The notes under the pieces are model-generated. The model did not search any database and was not told the DNA's origin. It worked only from the letters and a program-made list of their open reading frames with translations. 64,000 nt of DNA. Source: Wolfiporia cocos (taxonomy: Eukaryota > Basidiomycota > Agaricomycetes > Polyporales > Phaeolaceae). The position numbers were made by a program, and so were the translations under genes. Of the stretch, positions 23,871 through 33,113 are shown in pieces; within the stretch, counting starts at the first letter, position 1, and the number at the start of each line of letters is the position of its first letter. The DNA is taken from the NCBI GenBank assembly GCA_029448655.1, contig JACCLO010000008.1, positions 2,046,001 to 2,110,000 of the forward strand, in the 5' to 3' direction.

Positions 23871-25550
23871 GTAATTTACGACTTCGATTGACTGATAGAT
23901 ATGAGTCAAGCTGGAATTTACGATTCCCGGTCGAGATCCGATCATAACCTTGACTCCTTGCTTCGCGCCCCAGAATTCAACTTCAGTGTAAATTACGGGT
24001 AAATTACAGGGTCACCGCCAGATTACCCGCACCCCAGAACAGAATGTGCTGCCGAAGTCCATCGGCAAGATCTGCGGCAGTGGATTAACCAGCTGTTGTA
24101 AGTTACGGTCAAACAGACGCCTTCCCCTCATGACATGGACATGTGAGCCACCGTCAGCTGTTCGGGCTAGCGCGCTGACGTACCGTTCCGCACAATAACC
24201 ATGATACAGCAAAGGTATAAGTTACGAGTAAACTAGAGGTGATTGCATCTGCGCCGCGGCGCCTCATATGCAGTGCACATGCTACACACACTGCCTGCCG
24301 CAGTTGATCGGCCAGCATGAAGAGGTGTAAATGTCGAAAACCACAAGTTCCGAGGCTAGCTAGCAGCTCAGGCTCTTTACAATTCCTGTCGTTCAGCGTC
24401 GCTGACATCTCCAAATAAGGCATCTCACCAGTACCAACCCCTCCTTCAGCTCCATAACCTCATTGATCACACAAACATGTTATATGGCGGGTGACATAAG
24501 TAAATCTCGGTGGGAGTTACGGAACGGCTCCGCGCATCAAGCCAATGAGTTCGCCGCCATTGTCTTCGCGTTAGCTGTTTACGCCATGATGGAGGACAAG
24601 GGACAGGACAAAGGACCAACGTTGATAGAACGGCGCTTTTCGTCGTATTCAGCTTCGGCGCCTTCTGCAGTATGTGATTGGAGTCAAATTGACGTGCGGG
24701 ATCTATCGAAATTTACAGGCTTTCTAATCGATGATACTCTCCTAGTGGATTCAGTCGTTAGACAAGCTGAAATTTACGACTTCGGTCGGCCGGTTTTGAG
24801 AATCTTCGATCATGATAGATGCCAGCCAGCCAGAGCTCTCATTTTCTAACGCCTTCCGCTGTCGTAGCAGCGGTCTACTATCTTGACGCTGAATGAGCGT
24901 CTATGTTTGGAGCCGCACAAGCAAGCCCAAAACAAATTATTGCACTGGCGCACCTCGGCGACGCACCGATGGAACGGAATTGAGTGTAATTTACGACTTC
25001 GCTTGGTCTCGGAGCGCGAGGCCTGTGCAACGAGCTACTGTAAATTACGGCCAGCTTGCGGACCCTGACACGCCCTGACCAACGTGGGAGCTGTAACTGC
25101 GGAGGCTTGCTCGGCGACTGTGAAGTCGTCGCGCTGCTCCGCCACTACTAGTGCGTTGATCTGGCGTACCAGCTACCGCTCCGGCTCTTTCGCGCACCAT
25201 ATTGTTACGATTGCTTGCGTGTAATTTCGTGATCTGCGCATTCTGAATCGGTACATGTGGCACTGGGTCTCGCCGCTGTCCTGGTAGCTTGAAATCCGCG
25301 TTGCGTCAGAACGTTCTATTTCCATCATTCCCATCAAAGGCAAGAGCTCCCGTACACAACATCGCTGCGTGATCCCTGTAAATTACAATGTACACTGGAC
25401 CTGAGCGCTGAGCAGTAAATTACAGTCGAATCGAACAGGTTACCTCCAGTTGCCCGAGCGAACACGTTGACAAAGCGCTCCTTGTCATCGCTGCCACAAT
25501 GCAGCAAGCCCGAAGGCCCAGTGCTAAGGTGTAAATTACGGGTAAATAAC
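23871..25550. repeat. Cluster of GTAAATTAC / GTAATTTAC motifs
   Basis: Exact 9-mers occur at 23871, 23988, 23999, 24986, 25040, 25378, 25415 and 25531, with several one-base variants between (for example near 23912, 24711, 24770 and 25542). One more exact copy lies in repeat copy A at 9274. Two are paired as GTAAATTACGGGTAAATTAC near 23988. Both orientations occur. Scattered short motifs of this kind are typical of subterminal transposase-binding sites in hAT-type elements, so this AT-poor 1.7 kb may be the 5' terminal zone of copy B or of a neighbouring element. Confidence 0.65.
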
Positions 25551-25740
25551 AGGAATATCCGTACTCTTCAGATGCAATGCTGCGGCTACTCGCTGGGTCT
25601 TGATGTCCGTCGTGTCATCCAGCCAGCGGGAAGGATGCGTAAATTTCGACGATCGCGCCCCGATATAAGGGCTCCTGGACCAGTCGGTAGCTCAGGCTCT
25701 GCACAATCTCTCACAACCTCGTTGATAACATAAAGCCACT

Positions 25741-26124
25741 ATGGAAGATATTAACCTCGTAAGTGAATCCTAGAGCATGTCAGTGTGAGCAGTTGCTGAA
25801 TGCTTCTACGCACAGGCCAACCAGTTTGCGAACGACGCCTTGACGTTGACTCATAACGCTGTCACGGAGGACGAAGAACCCACCTTGATGAAGCAGGCGT
25901 TGTTCGTCGTGTTCAGCTTCAGCGCCTTCTGGTGCATGCCCCGTGAGCTGTGGGCAGAAGAACTGGCGCTATTCGTCGAGCTTGTGAAGGCCGCGCGAGA
26001 TGCATACGATGCAGGGACTATTATCGCGCTCCTTGGAGCACTCATTCTGGCGCAGCTGCGTCGGGTGCACCCGCTTAGCGCCTTGGTTGCGGGCTTGGGG
26101 ATTAATAATGGTCTTCTTGCTTGA
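25741..26124 (+). CDS. Small hypothetical protein, 2 exons
   Basis: Not recognised. Exon 25741-25758 starts with MEDINL and joins across a 57 nt intron (GTAAGT...CACAG) to exon 25816-26124, giving 108 codons. The product has an acidic start, a hydrophobic stretch around ALFVVFSFSAFWCM and a second one around TIIALLGALILAQL, so two membrane or buried helices are possible. A decayed relative of its first half, together with the sequence just before it, lies at about 24364-24665. The clean splice sites and open frame favour a real gene, but small size and the repeat-rich setting leave doubt. Confidence 0.35.
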
Positions 26125-26419
26125 CACGTATATGGATGGGATTGTCAGTGTGTGTTCTTGCTCTGCGGATAGATGTCCAACATTGCAGCTTACCTATGAT
26201 GATGATACACACGCATCTTTAGGACAGTTTCGCAGCGTCACCTCGCCTTTACCTATTGATTTGTATAACACACTCAGACTCCACGTCGCAAATCACGTCG
26301 TTATGTTTGTCATCTGCGGCGCAGACAGTCGTCCCTTTCGAGCAGCGGTGCTCGTGGCAGACGGATTCACCGCTCTGTTCGACATCGCCGCCTAATTCAA
26401 AGTGCCCGCGGCTCCGGCC
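26125..26419. other. Short spacer between the small ORF and the phosphatase pseudogene
   Basis: A 295-base stretch without a supportable gene. It separates the stop of the small plus-strand ORF from the decayed 3' end of the minus-strand phosphatase pseudogene. Confidence 0.35.
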
Positions 26420-27540
26420 CGGCCGAGCGTGCGCTTCTTGCACACTCAACTCGCCGTGTACGACACGGCGCATGACGCGCAGCACGACACCGGCTGGATG
26501 TGCGTGGTGCTCTCGTGCACATTACACTGCGAGGACGCTTTCGTTACCCTTCACCAATGGCACGTCTGCGTGCCGCGCGGTGGATATGAAGGCTACGCCG
26601 CGCCCAAAGTAGAATACCGATGAGTCCCGACAGCGCGTCGTTCAGCTGGATCACCTGCGCCTTACTGTACCATATTCGCTGCGTGCGTGCTATGTCAGTC
26701 AATGGGCATACAGCGGGAGGAAGTCGGGAGGGGATGCGCACCTGGCTGGGTACCGAAAATAGATCTTTTACTCAAGTTATCTCACGGAGTTCACGGCGAT
26801 GCCGATTCTCTGAGCGTCCCCATAGTCAGTACGATCATGAAGTACATCGTGAATAAGCGCGGCTACGCCGCTGAGCATATAATCAACGTACTGCTGCAGT
26901 CGAGTGCATAGAGACAAGTACCGAACGACAATGGGGATGCCGTACACGTGGAAGTAGTGGTGCAACTCGTTGAACGCAAGGTCCGACCCGATGTCTGCGT
27001 GACGCATTCGCGCCAGCGTCAGTTCGCTCGCATCGCATCCAGCAAGGAGGGAAGGCGGGGATACTCTTTTTTAAATTCTCTGCTTGCATTCCTCGGGACT
27101 CTGGCCGTTGGTGTTGGTGGTGACGCTCTCGGGCGTCTCACGGAGGGCGTCACTGCCGCCACGTCGTGTATCCACCATGCCGCGCACAAGCAAAGTGGCG
27201 CACCCAAACTAATCGCACTATCGAGCGCCTTGCAGTTGAGCTCCACCCGCTTCTCCCTGTCGAAGGCGGGCCCACCGCACAGGTCTGTCGAAGTAGCGCA
27301 TCAGCAACGATCCATCGCGGGCTTGTGATCGTGCCATCCCTGCGTCATACCGATCATGATTGCGTCCGAGCGAAATTGCGCGCACATAGCAAGCGGGGGC
27401 AGAGGTACGGTTAGCAATCGAGATGCATCAGCCACGCACGAACACGGACCAGCCAATCAGAGAGGACTATTTGCGAACTATTCACCTTCGTGAATCGTCC
27501 GGTAGCCGAGCATGCTTCGCGGGACAGTCTCGCTCGGCAT
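26420..27540 (-). pseudogene. Decayed copy of the Pyp1-like HAD phosphatase
   Basis: Read on the minus strand, this follows the gene at 3420-4554 from start codon to C-terminus. The ATG is at 27538-27540. The LSDW segment with the adjoining intron is near 27430-27480, the DGT segment near 27330, the DPGFKEFYRY-like part (DLAFNELHHYF) near 26950-27000, the GDGVSD/ARHAD part near 26540-26630, and the RRVV-GEL tail near 26430-26480. Exon 1 has an in-frame stop about 20 codons in, and the catalytic loops are eroded. Intron remnants sit at the parental positions, so it arose by DNA duplication and not by reverse transcription. Even the sequence just before the ATG resembles the parent's leader. 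Confidence 0.8.
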
Positions 27541-28182
27541 CTCGGAGGGCGGGAGACTGTCTGAAGCGCTGCGGGGAGGATGCTACATAGTAGCGTGGTA
27601 TTACTTAACTGTACCTCGTCCGTGGACAGGGCTATATGATCAATTGTCGCCTGCGACAGAAACGTACCATGATTTCGTGCGGATGCAGGATTTGGTGTTG
27701 CCGAGACAGAGGGATGTTGTAGCTCATCACGAACGTACCACACGATCACAAAATGCAGAAACAAGTGCAGTTCTTACGGAGGCTCACAGAATGCGTAGCA
27801 GATGCTCGCAAGGATTGGACGTAACGGGACTGGGTTGCACATAACGCGCGCAACACTGGCTGGCCCGCAGGAGAGCAATTCACTGAAGCCAAAGCAGTGA
27901 CTGCTGACAGAGCTCACCGCGATAGAAAGGTGGGCACCTTAAAACGCGGCAATGTCTCTCTGAATCCAGCGATAGACTTCCCGGGGTGCCAGGCACAGTA
28001 TATCCCTGCAGAGCCTGAGCGGATGATGGACCGAGTGAAGGACAGGAGGACGGGTGCGTCACCTAATGTTGCATTGCAAAGCGTCATATAAAGAGGCGAA
28101 ATACCCTATCGCACAGACCGCACGTCCTCCACAGGTCACACCGGCCCTCCCCGCTCCCAGCCTAATCAGTACACGGACCCGC
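27541..28182. other. Spacer downstream of RPS13
   Basis: No gene is recognised. The part next to 28183 is the 3' flank of the minus-strand RPS13 gene. The part next to 27541 resembles the leader of the phosphatase gene and belongs to the pseudogene duplication. Confidence 0.4.
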
Positions 28183-28757
28183 TCATGCGATGAGGGTGGA
28201 GGCGGTCGCCGAGTCGTACTTGAACGTTGGCGGGATCTGCTGCTTCGTCTTGTAGTAGCGCGCAAGACGGTGGATGCGGGACTCGATCAGGATAAGGCGG
28301 AACTTGGAGTCCTTGTCCTTGCGGTTGGTCTCGAGGTGCTTGCGGACGGCGACCGCCTTTTTCACGAGATGCCAGAGGTCCTCCGGGATCTGGGGTGCGA
28401 GGCCTACAGAGACACAAGCGCGTTTGCATATACATTCCTGTAATCAGCTGCAACGACAGAGACTTGCGCACCATGGGACTTCAAGACACGAAGGATCTTG
28501 TTACCAGTGACGAACCGCACTTGGGGGATACCGTACGAGTCACGGAGGGTAACACCAATCTGGGAGGGCGTAAGACCCTTGCGGGCGAGCTTGGTGATGT
28601 GCTCGACGACGTCCTCAGGGGAGGTCTTGAGCCAGGAAGGAGGAGCGCGACGGTAGGGGAGGGCAGAGGACGCTAGCCACCGGCTGAGTATCGCTGCTCA
28701 CGGCTTAGGAATGCAAGACATACAAATGCCCTTTCCGGGAGCGTGCATACGACCCAT
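28183..28757 (-). CDS. RPS13: 40S ribosomal protein uS15 (RPS13), 3 exons
   Basis: Small-subunit ribosomal protein. Minus-strand exons 28724-28757, 28472-28672 and 28183-28403 give 151 codons, the standard eukaryotic length. It begins [20 protein letters not shown], with the first intron splitting the first Ser of the SSS run. It continues through PPSWLKT, the [14 protein letters not shown] core and the IHRLARYYK segment to STLIA. An early intron after a short first exon is usual for ribosomal protein genes. It is divergent from RPS6 across 349 bp. Confidence 0.97.
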
Positions 28758-29106
28758 GGTGACTCTGGAATCGTAGAGTCAGCATTTCCCCCTCGCAGAC
28801 GCCTGGCACAGTACGCACAGATTTTGTGGGGAGGTCTTGAGGCGTGGTCGTCGTCTGTGCCGGTGAGCGCGATATCGGGGAAAGAGCGCACGTGCCGGAG
28901 CGCGGTGGCTGAGGAACTATACAGTAACAAACCTTGTTGCCACACCGCCACCCGGCACGTTTGCCAGGGCGTGACCTATACCGACATTGCGCGCAAGACT
29001 ATCGCCGTCGTGACCGTCGACGGAGAAAGGCCCTTCACCTGAAGGTGCAATCCTGCTTCTGAATCTCTGCTTGCTGCCAGTCTGACTCCCTGCCGTCTCG
29101 CTCAGC
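28758..29106. promoter_or_regulatory. Shared bidirectional promoter region of RPS13 and RPS6
   Basis: Only 349 bp separate the start codons of two 40S ribosomal protein genes transcribed away from each other, so their promoters must share or abut here. Pyrimidine-rich tracts precede the RPS6 start (about 29055-29105), as in many ribosomal protein genes. No consensus TATA box is evident. Confidence 0.7.
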
Positions 29107-30040
29107 ATGAAGCTCAACATCGCCAGTGCGTATGATCGGCTCCTGCTCGCGACGACCTCTGATGTGGTGCTCCCCTGCAGACCCCGCAACGGGGCAACAA
29201 AAGACTATCGACTTCGACGATGAGAGGAAATAGTATGGCGTGCGCGTCTCGCCTGCCGGGACACGCTCTGACTTACGCGTACCTGCAGCCGTATCTTCTA
29301 TGAGAAGAAGATGTCCCAGGAAGTCCCTGGCGATGCGCTTGGCGACGAGTGGCAGGGCTACATCTTCCGCATCACCGGTGGCAACGACAAGCAGGGTTTC
29401 CCCATGAAGCAGGGTGTCCTTGTCCCGCACCGTGTCCGCCTCCTTCTCTCGGAGGGTCACTCATGCTACCGCCCCCGCCGCACCGGTGAGCGCAAGCGCA
29501 AGTCCGTGCGCGGCTGCATCGTCGGCCCCGACATTGCCGTTCTCTCGCTTGTCATCATCAAGCAGGGCGAGAACGAGATCCCTGGCCTCACCGACGAGGT
29601 CCTCCCCAAGCGTCTCGGTCCCAAGCGTGCGACCAAGATCCGGAAATTCTTCAACCTCTCCAAGGAGGACGACGTTAGGAAGTACGTCATCAGGCGGGAG
29701 GTGAAGAGCCAGAAGAAGGAAAATGCGAAGCCTTACACTAAGGCGTGAGTACTCGAGCTGTCTCTCATGGAAGGATCCTCCTCATGGCTATGCACGTCAT
29801 ACAGTCCCAAGATCCAGCGACTAGTCACCCCCCTCCGTCTCCAGCGCCGCCGTCACCTTCGCTCTCTTAAGCGCCGCCGGATCGAGCGCCAGAAGGAGCA
29901 GAAGGCGGAGTATGAGTGCGTATATCACCCCCCGATGTCTGCGCCCCCTCTTACTTGTTTGCCTCAGTATCCTCCTTCAGAAGCGCGTTGCGGAGAAGAA
30001 GGAGAAAGTGGCGGCCGCCAAGGCATCACACAAGAAGTAA
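29107..30040 (+). CDS. RPS6: 40S ribosomal protein eS6 (RPS6), 5 exons
   Basis: Small-subunit ribosomal protein and, in other eukaryotes, a target of TOR/S6-kinase signalling. Exons 29107-29125, 29181-29232, 29289-29744, 29805-29915 and 29968-30040 give 236 codons, equal to yeast Rps6. It starts MKLNIANPATG and continues with [44 protein letters not shown] and the basic C-terminal helix ([11 protein letters not shown]) to AAAKASHKK. All splice sites are GT-AG. The C-terminus lacks the long serine cluster of animal S6, as in other fungi. Confidence 0.97.
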
Positions 30041-32066
30041 GTCTGAGATCGCCAAAGGCTGGCGCAATTTCTGACGAGAAGATTTTAGGGTCACTGCGTA
30101 AAATACCCGCTGCTGGGACTCTTGTATGCGGTCGATTCTCATGGTTCATCTACCTACCTGTCATGTTTTCCTACGCTCGCAATGCATTCATGTGACTTAT
30201 GGTGTAGCAATCAGAGAGTCGATCCAAGTTGCGTTCGAAGTGCGTCCGACGATCTTTCATGCAAGGTGCGATTATGACCTATCTCGTTGATCCGTGGTGC
30301 AAGCTCTCGGTTGCTACCGCATCGAGAATTTTCGGCTGTTCTCCGACACGTTGGTGCCACTGGCCATCAAGCATCAACGACGACAAGCCAGTCCTTGACC
30401 TGGCCCAAGCAGGTCGCTTGAAAGCCATGCAGCTATCAGATTCATGCCCGTTCGCTACTCAGCGCTTTCGCCTTAGACATACGACGCATTGCAACCTCAC
30501 GTCCTATGCGAAGGAACACCCATACTCAGCATGATTTGCTCAGTGCGAGCACGTTTGGATTGTTGCGGTAATTGATCGAATCACCGAAGGAGCTTCTCAC
30601 TTACGTAACGCTGAGCGCTGCTTCTGGGCAACTTCTCTTCGGAGCGTCAAGTTGGCATCACGATACACTTCTGATTGCGGCTTTCGGGCGAATCCGCAAC
30701 CTAACTTTTGCGCGATCGTTCATGTGAGCACCGGTAGCATGTCCTGATGTGCGCTAACGCGATGTCGATGCCCGGTGTGCTTTAAGCATGCATTACGTGT
30801 GATCAGTCCGCATAAGCGTTACAAAGATAATGGAATCGGCCGGACTTTTCCTTTTCCCCAGTCCGGTCTCTTCATAGAGCAGCTCGTGATGGTCGCATCC
30901 CAACCAATCAGACCCTTGTGGCAGAAGATTACGGAGCATGACTCTGAAGGCAAGCCGGAGCTTTGTGGTGCTCCCAAGCCTGTTGCGCCCCAGATCTCTC
31001 AGCGGCGGCCTTGCCGCCACCTCATGCTGTAAAATCAGCTGTGCTTCTATCCAGTATCGCCGCCTCCAGAAACTGCTACATACCGCCTCGGCTTCACCTC
31101 ATGAACATGACACCTTCTGCCAAGGCTCAGCCGCTCCTAGTCGGCGTTGAGACACGGCCGTCGCACACCAACTATCAAAAGGAGTTTTAGCCTATATCCA
31201 CATTGTCATGCAGTGTTGAACGTTCAAATCTGCACGACAGCCTGGTTTCACGGTTAGATCTTGGCCGTCTGCACACCATGACAAGTAGGCATCCGGCGGA
31301 AGGGGGATCGGTAATTTTGATGCGAGTCCTCTGAAGAGGCTCATCACGCAAACCCAGACCTCGTAATATCATTCGCAAAGTTGCGACTGAACCCAGACGA
31401 GACAGACAACTCTGCAATTAGAAAGACGTACGTGGACAGATATCTAGGTTATATTCTTGGCCGCGGGCAAGCTTCATTCAGGATAGCCTACAGACAGGTC
31501 GTACAAGGTCATACCCCATCATTAGCCATGGGAGCCGGCCATCCGGGCGGCACCGCAGTGATTGGCAAGAAAAATGATGTATAGGGTCAGCTGCCCAAAA
31601 TATGACATTCCCGGTTTATTTTCAGGCGACTCGATCGGAGTGGTTCTGGACATTGCATGCTCTGGCTGCACGTGTCAGCCCTTGATTTCGTCTTCACTCG
31701 TTCACTCGTGATTCCCATAGTGATCCTGGCTTCTCGCCCCTTAGGCTGCTGGCTCGTCCCCGGAAAGACTATTAGCCTGGTCACGTAGCTGTCCTATCGA
31801 GGGACTGCCGTGTGGTTCAGCCACAGGTACGACGTCATGCCAATTTTATGTATTTGAAGAGGTGCAGGGCAGCAGATCTCGTTTGTTCAATCTAGATGAC
31901 CTCTTGGAACAGGAAAGAATGGAGATTTCATTGTAAATCTTCGACTGCGCCCTGCACGCAGCTCGGCCCACCTTGATACCCGTAATTATAAGATCAGTTG
32001 GCGTATGCCTGGGTCCGGTCCATCAAAGGCCAACGCTTGATAAGACCGTCATCGCCGAAGCACCGA
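30041..32066. other. 2 kb gene-free stretch between RPS6 and the first ICMT-like gene
   Basis: No exon series with a recognisable product on either strand. Open frames are below 105 codons and motif-free. Confidence 0.4.
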
Positions 32067-32072
32067 TATAAG
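32067..32072 (+). promoter_or_regulatory. TATA box of the first ICMT-like gene
   Basis: TATAAG 91 nt upstream of the ATG at 32158, followed by an AC-rich leader that is typical of a fungal 5' UTR. Confidence 0.55.
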
Positions 32073-32157
32073 TAAAACCGTCCGTAGTTCCCAACACAAC
32101 ACAACACTCACACCAGCCCAGTGACACGTACACCGACTACACCGCTGACCCGCCGAG

Positions 32158-32945
32158 ATGTCGATGTCTCTCATCAAAGTTCCCCTTCTCTGTGCTGGCA
32201 CTCTGGGTACCTACGCTACATTGACCCCTCCTCAACCAAAGGTGCCGCCATCCGAACGCCCCAAGGATGTCGGAACGTACGAGCGGATTTTCTCCGCCAT
32301 TGCTCGAGTGTACACCGGGGGACTGAAGGTTCGTTGATTTCTCCCGCCCTGAAACCATAGTCTCTAATCACTTCTGTGTCCCCTCAGCTTCTCATCTGCT
32401 CTGGGGGTCTCCTTGAGATCGCTGTCATCATCGCCCACAAATACCCCTCCCACCCACTATCACAGCAGATCTTGCACTCGCTCATCCGTGGGCCCGTTTC
32501 CCTCGCCAACCGCATCGAGCCCTCGCCCTGGTTCCTCGTCGGTGCGGGCCTCGCCGCAATCGGCGGCTTCATCCGCTACAACTGCTACCGCACGCTGGGG
32601 CGGTTCTTCACATACGAGATCTCCATCCGGGACGGGCACAAGCTCGTCACGAGCGGGCCGTACTCCTGGGTACGCCACCCCAGCTACACGAGCGGCATCG
32701 CCTGCTGCGTGGGGATGGGCATCTCCTACGGGAGCCAGGGCTCGTGGCTCCGCGAGTGCGGCATTCTGGATACTGCAGCCGGGAAAGCAGCCTCCGTGCT
32801 GTACGTGCTGATGGTCGTATACGGAATTACGAGCTTAGTTCTCCGTACGCCACGTGAGGATGCGATGTTGCAAAAGCAGTTCGGTGAGGAATGGGACGAG
32901 TGGGCGAAGCGAGTGCCGTACATAATGGTTCCCTACATCTTCTGA
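32158..32945 (+). CDS. Protein-S-isoprenylcysteine O-methyltransferase-like protein, 2 exons (paralogue 1)
   Basis: Likely methylates the C-terminal prenylcysteine of CaaX proteins at the ER membrane. Exons 32158-32328 and 32388-32945 give 242 codons. Several hydrophobic segments lead into the ICMT core: FFTYEISIRDGHKLVTSGPY, then WVRHPSYTSG, and near the end the FGEEWDEWAKRVPYI segment, which corresponds to the conserved cofactor-binding C-terminus. The length matches Ste14-type enzymes. A close relative with the same exon structure is encoded at 54052-54825 on the other strand. The exact substrate is inferred from the family; some basidiomycete ICMT-like proteins may have diverged in role. 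Confidence 0.85.
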
Positions 32946-33113
32946 CTGTATCTACATAATTATTGCTTAATCTCTCGCTGGAAACTCAGATCTGCCTAGG
33001 ATCAAGGCGTCCTCATTCAGAGACCAAGCTCCTAGAAATGTACAGTCGTCTATCGAGATCCAACTATATATCGCGATGGTCCTTGTGGATGGCAAAGTCC
33101 ATAGTAAGCAAAA

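Larger units (their letters stand above)
18145..24197 (-). mobile_element. Transposon-like dispersed repeat, copy B (inverted, internally duplicated)
   Basis: Inverted partner of copy A (8961-13369), about 6.05 kb long. It exceeds copy A by about 1.65 kb because the ORF region is tandemly duplicated: unit B2 (21370-23429, complete) is followed on the minus strand by unit B1 (about 19574-21300, lacking the zinc-finger exon). The GC-rich 3' region at 18145-19130 matches 12340-13369 of copy A. The two copies have diverged by many substitutions and small indels, so the insertions are not very recent. Terminal repeats and target duplications were not identified. Confidence 0.75.
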
